A stretch of 64,000 nucleotides of DNA from Chamaecyparis obtusa (GCA_027943335.1 BSBK01006391.1:1-64000), one strand, 5' to 3'. Shown: positions 50,912-63,419, counted from the stretch's first letter. Numbers and translations are program-made. The notes: a model not told the origin generated them from the letters alone.

Positions 50912-51644
50912 TGTTATAAGGTTCACATTGAATTTTCCATGCATTGTGAGATTTATCACTATATATGTGGTACTTTGCACACTAACAATGTTTTGTAGGA
51001 ATGTGGTCTACAAGCACCTCCTAAGTCACCAAGAGACTTTATTTCAAGTGTACTCTATAAATGAGATGATGGGTGCATTTATTGTAAGATGGTATGTTTG
51101 AAAGGATTTTGTCCTACATGTGGTGGTTTGCAAAACTTGAATAGATTCTTACATCTTGATAACACACACAAAATTGGGGAGGAACTAGTTTCTTTTGGAA
51201 AATAAAAGTCAGTCACATATGGTGTTAAAGATGGAAAAGAATTAAAGAGGTGTGAATTAGTGAAAAGGGATATATGTGTACATGATTTTATGAATATGTT
51301 TCAAGACAAACTAGTTTATGAGTACATAGGTCACACACATAGAGCTAGGTTGTTAGATGGGCAATTCAAGTTATGTAAGGACACTTTTCCACTTAATACT
51401 ATTGTCTATGTCATTGATTTTGTAGATAATTATACAGTAAAATCTCAAAATGAAGTACAACCTTTGTATTACCACTCTACATAAGTTACAATTTTTGTAC
51501 ACATAGTATTCATGCATGCACACGATAGCATAGAGGAGGGCAAAAAGGTTATAAGAGAGTATTACTTCTATATAAGAGATTATCATACACATTCCTCAGA
51601 GTTTGTGCAAGGATGCTTTAAAGTTTTCTATGATAGTTTTTAAG

Positions 51645-52013
51645 GAAAAGATGTATAAGATACAACCAACACTTAATATGGATAGACAAATTGAACCTCA
51701 CAATCTATTAATAATCACTAATAAATTATAATTCTATGCAACATTTAAATTTTAACCCTAACAAATCAATTTATTACATTATTAAAATAAATTGAGTTTA
51801 GGAATTAAAATTACTAAAACACTATAATTTCATTAGTCTAATTAAGAAAATAAATTATGTTTGCCAATTTTCATTTAACAAATACATCTTTGAAAATAAA
51901 CATGCCATAAATTCATTTCCATTGATAATTAATAGAATAAATCCTTTAAATAATCAGCCCAACTGATAACAACTACTAATAAATAGAAAAATATGCCTAA
52001 TTAATATATACAC

Positions 52014-52014
<1 letters not shown>
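51645..52014. other. AT-rich spacer
   Basis: Nothing recognised after the truncated transposase-like ORF. Confidence 0.5.
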
Positions 52015-52245
<231 letters not shown>

Positions 52246-52374
52246 ATATTAAAAAGAATTAATAAAACATATTAAATTAATATTTAACATTTTAAATAAA
52301 ATACCTTTTTAAATTATTTTTATTTTATTATTTAATATTTTATTTTATTTTTTAATATTTAAAAAATCCATAAA

Positions 52375-52545
52375 CAGAAGTAGGGGGACCCACTAACCTC
52401 ACCCCTTGTTGCCATGACAACCTAGGCTTGTCACAATAGTAGGTTGCTATGACAACCTAGACTATAGCCTAGTCTATGGCAACAAGCTACTGAGGGGGGT
52501 AGGTTGGGGTAGGTCCCACCTCCTCCCTTTTAATTTTATATTTTT
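52375..52545. repeat. Foldback (MITE-like) repeat
   Basis: A G+C-rich island in near-pure A/T. Left GTAGGGGGACCCACTAACCT and TTGTTGCCATGACAACC face right GGCAACAAGCTACTGAGGGG and GGTAGGTCCCACCTCC as complements. The inner words TTGCCATGACAACCTAGGCT / ATGACAACCTAGACTATAGC / TAGTCTATGGCAAC add more pairing. No frame. It could be a MITE whose flanking A/T is the target. Confidence 0.55.
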
Positions 52546-52599
52546 AATATTTTTTTACTTATATTTAAAAATTTATTTATTTTTTATCAATAAATTACT

Positions 52600-53472
<873 letters not shown>

Positions 53473-54732
53473 TGTTGGTTGTGGATTATTCCCTTTGATC
53501 TTCAACTTGCAGATTTACACTTTGATGGATAATTTAAATAAAACTCTGACTCTATCACCACTCCAAAGTCCACAAGGAAGAGGGCCAACTAACAAAGATC
53601 AAAAGATCCTTCTACACTTTGAGCTTCAGTGCTTAGGTGGGTGTACCCTTGACTCACTTCTCTAAAGGAGTCTAAAACAATATTCCACTTTATCTCATAT
53701 AAGATTGTTAAAGATTTATCAATGAATGTTTCTGTTTGTAGTTGTTAACCATGCATACTTGAAGAGAAGGACCAGTGCCTTATCCCAGGGCTCAGAGTCA
53801 CCTAACTATATACCTCAACTAAATACCTCAAATCAAACACAATGGAATCCAAGGTAAGTGCTTTGCCTATTACCCCTTTCCCTCAAGCACAAGGACATCA
53901 AATTCTACACCTGACTACAAACTCACTGAATTCACCTAGAACACTTTAATCCTAACTTTTTTAGGAACTCAAAGATAAATTCAAAATACTCTTTGTTTAC
54001 CATATGTTAGCACACTTTGTGAAACTAACATATATGAGCTCAGAGACAAGCAAGAAGACATACACAAGATACAAGATTGGGATTCAAAATGTTCTCATTA
54101 ACACAATCAGGCTCAACATACAATCAGAATGATACCAAGATCAGAAAAGTCACAAAATCAAACTTCTATCAGTATATTACAGTCCAAAACCAAGGACCAA
54201 AAGCAACAATGTTTTTGGAACCATTACAAAATCCAAAATTCTCTAACTTATACCCCCTAGTCATCTTGAAAATCTGCAACAAGCTACAAATGACTAGGGT
54301 TAGGGTTTCAACCACCCAACCTGCTGGAAACGGTCTAAAAAGTTATTACAGGGGTAGGAAACATAGTCAATTAGGAAAGAGGAAATTTCTGAACTGATCC
54401 ACAATCATGAAATTCTTCTCTGCAAGTACAGGGGATCACAAATCGGGCTCAAAAGGACACCCTACAACAAGCCTTAAGCACACAACTGAAACAGTACAAG
54501 CTCTGCAAACAATCCAAAAGCACCTTGGACCACACCGCAAATGGAAAACCAGTCATATCTCACCAAACATGGTCATTTCTGCAATGAATTCCATAAATTT
54601 GGTACTTTTTGGTCGCTGGAAGTTCTCAGAAAAATTTGAATTTGAACCACAATGACTAAATCATTGGCGCCTGTAGAGAATGACGGCCCACGCTCAAACT
54701 GAGACTAGCCTTAAAACATAGCCATCTGATCA
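53473..54732 (-). repeat. 3' LTR of the Tat/Ogre-like element
   Basis: 53473-54055 matches the 5' LTR visible at 63420-64000. The far end is proposed at 54732, where minus-strand TGATCAGATGG follows the purine-rich GTGGTGAGGGAGGTT. Beyond 54055 no partner is visible in the window. Confidence 0.6.
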
Positions 54733-56029
54733 AACCTCCCTCACCACTTTAAGATCTTCTTCTAAAAGTGGCCCCACCAGACTTAGCGAATTGGCGACAA
54801 AGGACCTTCACCAATTCGCTAAACATTTCACACTTTCGCTAAACAACTTAGCGACTTCCCAACTACTGTTCATGCAATTGCTAGACAAAATAGTGAATTC
54901 TCTTATCTTTCTGTGGATGCATGACCACATGAAACTTTGTCAGCACTACCAGATTTTACAACTCCACCAAGCTTTAGACCCCACCTAGGCCCGCTCGATG
55001 CCACATGTCATTTTATCATTCACTGCAACCACCTAGTCATGACTGACAAGACCCACAAATCTTTGGCATCTAATCGAATGGCTGGTGCAAGATCGCATGT
55101 GTCAAAAAAAGGCCTTAAGAACATGCACCGACCGTCGATGCTTTGACATGTTAGGACCCCTCTCACAAACACACCAGCAACTAGGTCCCATAGATACGTC
55201 TAGGAAAGATTCAAAATCAATGGTTGTCGCATGATCGCAAGGGGATGGAATATTCCATGTGATCATGTGACAACCACACGATCCTTAGGAAACTAACAAC
55301 ATGACCCACCTGGGCCCGCTAATGCTACTTTCATTAAATCCATCAGCCAATGAGGAACTGCCAACTGTGATTAGGTGTCACCCTGGACCCACAATTTGAA
55401 ATGTCATGTCACAAAGATAAGATCAATGGCCATTGGATTGAGATGGTGTCAGAGACTGAGCCCAGGAAATAAAGCAAGTTGAAACATAGGAAAAATTAAA
55501 GCTCGTAGGGCGCGATTGCGGACTTAGGAAAAATAAAGGGACCCACCGGAGAGAAAGACTAACTGCGAACCAGGGTGATGTGGAAACTTAAAAGGCACAT
55601 GTAGAAGAGGTGTTTAAGTGACCTGTGAAAAAGGTAACACATGAAAAGAATAAAGCTAGGGCACATTTGAATTTTGAAACCTAATGGCTAGATTTGAACT
55701 TTTTGCCTTAGGTTTAACTAGGGAGCAGAAAAATCATTGTAGAGAGCAAGGGAAAAGACCAGGAGCCAAGAGATTTTTTGCACATGCTAACAGTGGCTCT
55801 ATCTAGGGATGTATGCCTCCTACAGGCATAGTAAGGACTTAGGATCACTGGTTGAAGTGGACCATCCACAAGACAAAAATTGCAAACAACAAGGAACAAG
55901 CAGGGCAAGACAAGCAACAGGACCAGAAACTTGATAGACCAGGGCAAAACAAGGTAGGGGTAAGCAACCTATATATAATAATTTACAAGATGTACAACCC
56001 TAACTATTGTTCATGGAAAATAGAGTACT
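54733..56029. other. Long 3' untranslated region between integrase and LTR
   Basis: No reading frame of note. Contains repeated CTTAGCGAATTGG/TTCGCTAAAC words (54780-54850) and a candidate polypurine tract at 54733-54747 (minus strand). Confidence 0.45.
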
Positions 56030-57330
56030 TCAAATGAAGTACTCCTTCAAGAATTGTCCATGAACGGGCAACTCTTGAATATCACCATTAAAATCCTTGA
56101 TGATGTAAGAATCTTGGCCCCATTTCTCATGAATCAGATATGGCCCTAACCAGATGGGATCAAATTTACCATGTTTCCCCTTATCCCCAATCTGGCATTC
56201 CAAACTAACACCAAATCACCAGGCTCAAACTTTCTGTCAACAGTCTTTTTATCATATAAATTCTTAACCTGCAACTGCAATTTGGCATTCCTTGCAACTG
56301 ATTCTCTTCTAGTTTCATCCAACCTAATGAGGTCCTCAATTCTCAACTCCATTTCATCATCAATGTCATCATCATACAACTGCACAAACTTGTACATCTC
56401 CAATAAATTATTCTGAGGCATCCTAGCATGAATTCCATACACCAGGTCAAATGGTGCACAACCAATTGCCCTCTTCATAGTTACCCTATCAGCCCATAAA
56501 GCTAATGGAAGCTTTGCATTCCATGCCCTCTTATTCTTCTCTAGAATTCTCTTCAAGATTTTAATCAAGCTCTTATTAGTAGATTCTGCTTGACCATTTC
56601 CTTGCAGATGATAAGGTGAGGAATTAGAAATCTGAATTCCCAAACCTTTGCAAAAGTCCTTATATTCAGTAGACCTAAAGCACATAGCATTATCACTCAC
56701 TATCCTCTCAGGGAACCCAAACCTTTTAATAATATTATTCATCAGAAAGTCAATTACCACCCTGCTAGTTGCATTCCTTATAGGTATAGCTTCTACCCAC
56801 TTTGTAAAGTAATCAGTGGCAACTAAGATCCATGAATGTCCTCCACTTGACTTGTTTGGTATCTCCCCTATGAAATCAATTCCCCATTGTTGGAAAGGAG
56901 CTTGAACTTCTACTGGCTTTAATGGTACATTACCTGAAAACTTAAGCTTACCAGAGAACCTTTGACAAGCATCACACCTCCTTACCAACTGTTTTGTATC
57001 CTTGAAGATTGTGGGCCACCAAAATCCTACTCTCAAGATCTTATGAGCAGTTGTTTTACCCATATAATGTCCACCACAAACTCCCTCATGCATCTCCTTC
57101 AACAATACATTAGCTTGATCCTCATCTACACATTTCAACAGTATGCAATCCAGATTTTTTTTATACAACTTACATTTCACAATTACATACTTAATGGCCT
57201 GTAACTCCAATGTCCTCTTTTGATTATCATTCATACTATCTGGACACCTCATGTTTCTCAAATAGTAAATAATATCCTGATACCAAATACAATCATCCAT
57301 ATCACATGTATAATCAATTTCAGAATGATT
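56030..57330 (-). pseudogene. Integrase of the Tat/Ogre-like element
   Basis: 384 open codons (57300-56146) with the zinc finger HEGVCGGHYMGKTTAHK ... RRCDACQRF, then the core: GIDFIGEIPN (Asp), IVSDNAMCFRS (Asp) and GNGQAESTNKSL (Glu), all three catalytic residues present. The C-terminal part has KFEPGDLVLVWNARLG, after which a one-base loss in a G run (near 56188) shifts the frame. The natural end, with VHGQFLKEYFI, lies in the other frame and stops at about 56030. A TAG at 57331 separates it from RNase H. It inserts element DNA into the genome in the family. Confidence 0.88.
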
Positions 57331-57333
57331 TAC

Positions 57334-57936
57334 CTAGTTTGCATCTAGATTGGATTGAGCCATCGGTTTTGCCAATCCTTGACCTCTAACCAACTTAGTG
57401 ATCTGGATTTCAATATTGAATTCCTGGATCCTATTGATCCATCTGCACCTTCTTCCAGAGACCTCTTGCTGTGAGAAAATGTCCTTCACAGCTGCACTTA
57501 GCACAAAAGCAATCACAACTACTCCCACCAAGTAACACCTAAAAGCCTTGATTGCTTTCACAAGTGCATAAGCCTGTTTCTCATTTATGTCATACTTTAA
57601 TTCTGCAGCCTACAAAGATTTACTGAAAAATGCAATAGGCTGCGCAAAACCATCCTTATTCTTTTGTAACAAAACTACAACAATAGTATGAAAAGATGAA
57701 AAGGAAAAGATATGCATTGGGACATTATAATTAGGTGCCATAAGCACTGGTGCATCTTTGATAGCCTGCTTGATATTCTTGAAAGCCTCATCAGGCTCAC
57801 CCTCCCAATTGACTACAGATCCCTTCTTTTACATCTTGGAAATAGGTCTAGTAACCTCTACAAAGTTTGTCACAAACCTCCTTAGAAAATTGACCTGACC
57901 AAAGAAGGACTGAATCCCTTTAACATTCTTTGGCCT
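57334..57936 (-). pseudogene. Gypsy RNase H of the Tat/Ogre-like element
   Basis: Motifs in order: NFLRRFVTNFVEVTRPISKM, PDEAFKNIKQAIKDAPVLMA, QPIAFFSKSL, KAIKAFRCYLVG and RRCRWINRIQEFNIEIQ. The usual catalytic Asp region reads MHIFSFSSFHTIVVVLLQ, where an Asp is expected, so the ancestral RNase H looks inactive. Stops (TAG, TAA) fall at 57934, near 57830 and near 57610. Loss of catalytic residues in this copy of the domain fits a takeover by the second RNase H. Confidence 0.75.
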
Positions 57937-58722
57937 CTAAATTTTATCAATTTCTACTACCCTTTCAGGGTCAATTCTCACTCCTTGCTTCCCAACCAAG
58001 TGGCCAAGCAACTTACCTTCTATGACACCAAAAGCACATTTCCTTGGGTTTAATGAAATGCCAAATTCCAAGGCCCTCACAAATATTTTTTCTAAATGAG
58101 CACAATGGTCTTCTTCCCTCTTGGAATAGGTAGTTAAATCATCCTGATACACAACAAGGAAAGCATTGGTAAAATCCAAAAAGGTAACATCCATTGCCCG
58201 TTGAAAAGTAGCACTAGCATTTGTGAGACCAAAAGGCATTCTCACATAGACATATGTTCCCCAAGGTGTTGTAAAGGCTATCTTGAATTGTTCTAATTCC
58301 TTGACGATGACCTAATTGTATCCAGAGAAACCATCCATCATTGACATTAATTCTGATCTGGTTACTCTCTGCAACATAGCCTCCATATCGGGCAAACAAT
58401 AATTATCTTTCAATCAGCTGATGTTCAAATTCCTGAAGTCCACACAAAGCCTGATCTCACCATTCTTTTTTCTTATAGGAACAAGGTTTGATACCCAAGA
58501 AGAATTCCTTATAGGCTTGATAATGCCAGCATCTCTCAACTTCCTAAATTCTTCTTGCATCTTGGGTGCCAAAGTAGGATTAATAGGCCTTTGTTTTTGC
58601 CTGAAAGGTTTAGCGTCTTCTTTCAATGGAATAACATGCTGAAATAAATCCTCTCTATAAACCTTTAGGTCATCATATGACCATGCAAAAACATGCCTAA
58701 ATTTCCTCAATAATTCAATTTC
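57937..58722 (-). pseudogene. Reverse transcriptase of the Tat/Ogre-like element
   Basis: KFRHVFAWSYDDLKVY, QKQRPINPTLAPKMQEEFRK, SSWVSNLVPIRKKNGEIRLC, VDFRNLN, then [27 protein letters not shown] and the active site LVVYQDDLTTYSK (Asp pair near 58138-58143), then LNPRKCAFGV and LLGHLVGKQGVRIDP. Stops at 58411 (TGA) and near 58310 (TAG). The frame differs from the upstream domains because of a 17-bp triplication at 58702-58752. Confidence 0.88.
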
Positions 58723-58752
58723 CTCAATAATTCAATTTCCTCAATAATTCAA
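58702..58752. repeat. 17-bp tandem triplication causing a frameshift
   Basis: ATTTCCTCAATAATTCA occurs three times head to tail. Two extra units add 34 bases, which moves the frame by one and puts stops ahead of RT. The upstream frame ends at 58724 just inside it; the RT frame opens at 58710. Confidence 0.85.
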
Positions 58753-59116
58753 TCAAAGGTCGCCTTACCTTTTGAGATATATCTCTACCAATGTATACTT
58801 TCTTAGGTGCCTCATGTGATCCAAGATTTATCTCCTCAAGATCAGCATGATCTTCTCCTTTGATATTCCTTTGAACTCTATCTTGGTTGTCAAAGATGGT
58901 CTCCAAAACAACAAGCCCCTTGGGCACCTTGTTAGTTCTAAGCTGAATGACCTCATTGCCTAAGACAACCTCCCTTCCTTCTACAAACTCAACCAAGGCC
59001 GACCAATGAAATTCCTGACCATGATACTGATCCTTGCAATCCATAAACTTTAAAATATCATTATCATCATCAAAAACTTGCCAATTCTCAACATTATCTG
59101 GTATACTAGGCCTAGC
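58724..59116 (-). pseudogene. Linker between second RNase H and RT
   Basis: 106 open codons (59044-58724): MDCKDQYHGQEFHWSALVEF, VPKGLVVLETIFDNQDRVQR, then GRDISQKVRRPLIELLRKLN. No enzyme motif. The end corresponds to the usual lead-in to gypsy RT. A TAG sits near 59115. Confidence 0.6.
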
Positions 59117-59689
59117 CTAAATTTCAACTTTAGAGATACCAGAGAGTGTGATATCATTGGGATTGATTGCAATATTGGCTAATAAGTCAGCCATCTTGTT
59201 GTTACTCCTATCCCTCCACTCAATATTAAAGGCATCAAAATGCTTAATCAAATCCCACACTGCATTCCTATATTGTTTCAACCTTCTATTCTTGGAAGCA
59301 TACACTGACCTGACTTGGGACACCACCAACTCAGAATCACCAATAACATTTAGACATTTAATACCATGCTTTTGTGCCAACCTCAATCCTAACAACAAGG
59401 CCTCATATTCTACTATATTGTTGGTACAAAATAAATTCAATGTGAAAGAGAACTTGTAGGTGTTTCCATTAGGAGAAATAAGTAAAATACCTACTCCTAC
59501 ACCATCTTTGCAATTTGCACCATCAAAGTACATTACCCACAAATTACCTTTCATAGAATCAACACCTACATCAACAGAGATAGGTGACAAAATATGTTCA
59601 TTTTCAAATACAGGGATCTCTGCCCTAAAAGAATTAACATCAGTATCCACAAAACATGTAGTTTTATTATCTATGTTTCTCTCAATCAT
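59117..59689 (-). pseudogene. Second (archaeal-type) RNase H upstream of RT
   Basis: Open for 190 codons. LWVMYFDGANCKDGVGVGIL carries the first Asp, NNIVEYEALLLGLRLAQKHG the Glu, CLNVIGDSELVVSQV the second Asp, and SNNKMADLLANIAI the last Asp. All four are intact. This is the additional RNase H known from Tat-group elements, where it cleaves the RNA of the hybrid. Here it lies between protease and RT rather than between RT-RNase H and integrase, so its position deserves checking. It follows directly, in the same frame, after the protease. Confidence 0.82.
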
Positions 59690-59707
59690 GTGGCATACTC
59701 TTGGCTC

Positions 59708-60060
59708 TCATTCAATCTTGACAAACTGATCATCAATCTTGAAAGTTCCATAGGACAAATCACACCGTAAACTTCCACCCATGGCAGCACTCCACCTTCT
59801 AGATAGCAACATCCCATAATGAGGAGGGATATCCATCACTAAAACACTCATTGTTAGCTCTTTCTCTGGATATGCTGCCAACCTATATGGCATTGCATTG
59901 ATAGTCCCAATGACTGGTACGTCCCTCTGATCCATTGCACAACACCTACCCTGCACTGTATCAACTTTAAGGCCCAACTACTCCATGATTTTGAAAGGCA
60001 TGACAGTATTAGAGGCACCACTATCAATCATACAATTTATTAACTTCATCCCATTCACAA
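59708..60060 (-). pseudogene. Aspartic protease of the Tat/Ogre-like element
   Basis: INCMIDSGASNTVMPFKIME holds the catalytic Asp (near 60025). After a TAG at 59978 the same frame gives LAAYPEKELTMSVLVMDIPP and MLLSRRWSAAMGG, the second half of the fold. A TGA follows at 59705. Processes gag-pol in the family. Confidence 0.8.
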
Positions 60061-61879
60061 GAACACTTAGGAAGAATGGGTCAATATTTTGAAAGATGGC
60101 ATTAACAGAACTATCCAAATATATTGGAGGAATCTGAGACAGAATTTTCTGAGCAGCAACATCCATCAAAGCTTTATCCTGAGATCCATTGCATGAAGTA
60201 TCATTTTTGTGAATATTACCAACCCATGCAATAGCCTTATCTTTATGTTCAGGGATCCTCAAAAATTTTGACAATGGAACCTTAACTATAATTTGTGACA
60301 ATACAGATAACATGTCAAAAGGGGTAGAAGCAGGAATCTCAATCTGCACTGCCTTAAAGTCCTTTTGCTTGTCTGACACATTAGGTGTACTGACCACCCT
60401 CATTTTTTCAATCCTAGCCATTGTGTTAACTGGCTTCTCAATCTCACTAGAGACCCTTTCAATTCCAACTCCCTTAGGTTCACAATTCTTACCTATTACA
60501 TTCTTGAATTTGACCATGTGATCACCCTTTGATTTTTTCTCATTATGTTCTCTGGAGTTGGAACTCTTCATAAAAATTCCTGCAGCTTTCTCATTTATGT
60601 TCCTTGCCACCATGCCTCTGGTTTGCACTTGGGAAATCATTTCTATAGTAATCCTCTCCATCTCTTCTCTAAAAGGTCTTCTCAAATTTATTGGCTTGGG
60701 AAAAGAGTTCATGTTACATGTTTTCTGATCAATGCATTCACCATCAAAAAAAACCTCTTGATGAAAAAGGGCATGATTATGTCTCTTCACATTTACATCT
60801 ACCTCTTCATCCAAATTAGAATCATCTTCATATCCTAGATATGAAGAAACCATGTTGCATCCAACATCATCTTGTTCTTCTTCTTGTTCTATCTCCTCAT
60901 TGCCACAATCTTGATTTGCAGCCATAGATTGTGCAACCACACAATGCTTTGCAGAATGAAGTGACTGGCATTCAACACACCAAGATATGTTCTCCATGAC
61001 ATTTATTGAAGCCTTATGTAGAGGGTCAGGGACACCTCTATCATTGTTTCCTCTTGCAGCAGGGATAATAGGCTTGCCATCCTTCCATTGGGTGTTGTAT
61101 GGGTAATTCTGCAGTCTATTCTATTTATTGAAATTGTTGTTGAATTGAGGCCTTTCATTGGTAGGAGCACTGATGTTCCTATTTTCAAGTGCCTTCAAAT
61201 CCTTCAATGTATTAAGCACCTTATCCAATTTATCTTCTTCCTACCTCCTAAATCCAACATTCTTATCATTTTCTTTCTTATATTTCTTGTCCCCAAACAA
61301 CTTTGGGTCATCTCTCTTTCCACCCAACTTTCCTGATATTTTCATATTGTTCTCAATATTGAAAGCAACCCTAAAAGCATCCCTAAGAGTTCTTGGTTCT
61401 TTATCCCTCAATAAATATCCCATCTTCCCATAAAATGCATTGAAGTATGCGGTTAGACAAACACTATCATCTAACTGCATAACTTGGAACAACTTATGCA
61501 TACCCTTCTGAAATCTCATGTTGAATTTAGTTGCAGACTCATTCTAATTTTTCCTTATGGTGTTCAGTTTATTGAACATGAAGCTAGCATTAGGCCTATC
61601 ACCATACTGCTCTTTGAAACATTTCTCAAAAGAGTTCCAAGTATCAATACATCTATCAGGAAGCCTCTTAAACAAATCTCTAGCATCCTCCATTAGAGAT
61701 TGAACAAATAGTTTCATGACAACATCCTCATGCTCTACCTCATAATCACTAAGCATATCAACAAATAACCTAAGATGCTCTTCACAACTAATAGCATTAT
61801 TACCGGAAAACTTAGGTACCTTATCTCTAATATCATTTGGAAAAGCATTTGGATAACCAGGAATTCCATCAAAACTTAT
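60061..61879 (-). pseudogene. gag (capsid and nucleocapsid) of the Tat/Ogre-like element
   Basis: Capsid motifs: DKVPKFSGNN, CEEHLRLFVDML, VVMKLFVQSLMEDARDLFKR, SFEKCFKEQYGDRPN, KFNMRFQKGMHKLFQVMQL, RDKEPRTLRDAFRVAFNIEN. A Cys/His knuckle WCVECQSLHSAKHC (60940-60985) has C-x2-C-x3-H-x4-C spacing. After it comes a long acidic and polar linker to the protease. Stops at 61877 (TAA), 61541, 61238 and near 61119 (TAG). The same frame is kept throughout. Confidence 0.82.
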
Positions 61880-63106
61880 TTACCTATAGCCTTCTAATTG
61901 CATAGGTCTTCTTTGAAAGCTCAAACTAGTGTTAACCCTAGGATCAACATTAGCATCTACATTTATTTGTGCATTCAACTGCTGCCTAGGATTTGCACCT
62001 ATCCTAGCAGATGAAGGAAATGAACTAGTAGCATTACTAAGTGGAATAACAGTAGTCATAGATGGCATACCTAATTTAGTAGCAGATGGGCCAAGAGCAT
62101 TAGCTGAAGAAGCCCTCAAAAATTGGATCTTCCTTTTCTTTTCTGCAATGGCAGCATCAACCTCGGCTCTCTCTAGTTCTCTTGCAAGGTCCTCATGTTC
62201 TTTTCTCCTTCTCTCCATTTCAGTGTCCTTATTTGAATTAGGTGGTGGGATCCCTAGTATTTTCACTGATTTTCTTGCTTGGTCACCCACCATCTTCTAC
62301 TTTCCTTTCTCATTTATGATAACAGCAAGTCTGGTAATCCTATGCTCATCTTTATCTTTAGGCAAAGGGACATAACTTTGCACTTGTCTAACCACAGGGC
62401 CCTCATTTTCAAATTCATGATCTTGTAGTAAGCAGTCTTGCTCACTCCTCAAGGAATCAAGATCACCAAACACATCATGCTGCAACGTTCTAGGAGCAAA
62501 AGAAAGCATCTTGTTTCTCTCCTTCATTTCATTTATTTTTCTCAAAAGAGACTGCCCCTCTATCATAGCATTTACCTTTTCAGCCTCTCTCTCCTCCTAT
62601 AATCTTTTCTGTATGGCATCTTGCTCTGCCAACTACAACCTTAGTGAATTCAAGTCATCAAGATCCACCATAATGTCATTAGAACTAGATGACACATCCA
62701 TATCAGGAAGATTTTGATATGGGAAATGGACCTTCCTATGTCTCATGGGTTCCCTTCTGAAATGATCTTCATCAAGATCCAGGTCAACCTCTAAACCCAT
62801 ATCTCTTTTTTGTTCATTCTAACTTGTAGGCAATGGACCTTTGTCCTGAAATGTAGCCTCAGGGGTATCATAGAATTTCTCTTCAGAGTGACCACCATCT
62901 AATCTAGAAACTCTATCTTGTGAACCATCCTCACTTGAGGATACATGTGGTACTCTGGCTCTAGCATTTCCTTGTTCTTTCATGGGAGCACTAGTAGACT
63001 CACCATTCCTTCTAATCCAACTCTTGTTTCCCTGTCTAGGTAATTGCTCCAAAGTGACCTCCAGATTCTTCTTGACAAATGACCTAGTATTTCTTCTTCT
63101 TTCCAT
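61880..63106 (-). pseudogene. N-terminal extension before gag, charged and helical
   Basis: Starts at Met 63106 (MERRRNTRSFVKKNLEVTLE). Segments: acidic EVDLDLDEDHF, DMDVSSSSNDIMVDLDDLNS, then Glu/Lys/Arg-rich helices (MIEGQSLLRKINEMKERNKM; TEMERRRKEHEDLARELERA) predicted to be coiled-coil by eye, and a Ser/Pro/Asn linker. Four TAG stops (62818, near 62630, near 62600, 62294) interrupt one frame. No enzyme motif. Tat/Ogre elements often carry extra coding here, but I cannot assign a function. Confidence 0.6.
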
Positions 63107-63268
63107 GCTTCTTCAATATGTTGCACTGGTTCAAAGCTTTGAGTCGCCACCCACCTAGATGGGAAATCCTTGAAACACATAGGAAAACAAGAATAGACTA
63201 TAACCTTCTCTCTAGATTCTACCCAGTGGAATCACTAACTCTTAACATATGCATATCTTCAAAGTTAT

Positions 63269-63419
63269 CCTCCCCAGTAGAGTAGCCATTTTGTTGGTGA
63301 CTCGGATGGGCAAATGAATCTGGTCAATAAAGATTTTGAATACTTCAATATGATTGCAACTAGAAATTCTAATAGATAAACTTCCTTTTCATTGTTCTCC
63401 CTAGTAGAGTCATCATTTT
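63269..63419 (-). promoter_or_regulatory. Primer binding site (Arg-tRNA-like) and a duplicated copy of the LTR/primer-site junction
   Basis: Next to the LTR end CCAACA, the minus strand reads AAAATGATGACTCTACTAGG (63400-63419). About 130 bases further in, CACCAACAAAATGGCTACTC then TACTGGGGAGG repeats the LTR tail plus primer site. The word TGGCTACTCTACTGGGGA is close to the TGGCGACTCTGCTGGGGA-type site used by Ogre. The inner copy is the better preserved one. Confidence 0.65.

Larger units (their letters stand above)
44951..51644 (+). pseudogene. Unrecognised transposase-like gene, split by a LINE and truncated
   Basis: Coding runs 44951-46041 and resumes at about 50900-51644. Order: basic start (KNKR, EQREAAKERKRE), Asn/Glu/His-rich linker, FRETLKILGLR, a block SLWAFFGRLPQKDTIVVYAL, HEPHEKHYLDMTQTQFYEIF, then FPEIKISQRFF. 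After the LINE: TCCYKVHIEFSMHCEIYHYI, CKMVCLKGFCPTCGG (Cys pairs), DFMNMFQDKLVYEYIGHTHR, VYVIDFVDNYTVKSQNEVQP, REYYFYIRDYHTHSSEFVQG. Asp residues in VIDFVDNY and in YIRDYH are candidate catalytic positions of an RNase H-fold transposase. The expected third acidic motif lies beyond the truncation. I do not recognise a named superfamily. Frameshifts near 45630 and 45950 and several stops make it dead. Confidence 0.5.

Noticed and set aside
54077..55146. Plus-strand ORFs in the 3' LTR and UTR of the Tat/Ogre-like element
   Set aside because: No motif, and inside an LTR/UTR; not supported as genes.
60312..62375. Plus-strand ORFs opposite gag
   Set aside because: Antisense shadows of the continuous minus-strand gag frame.
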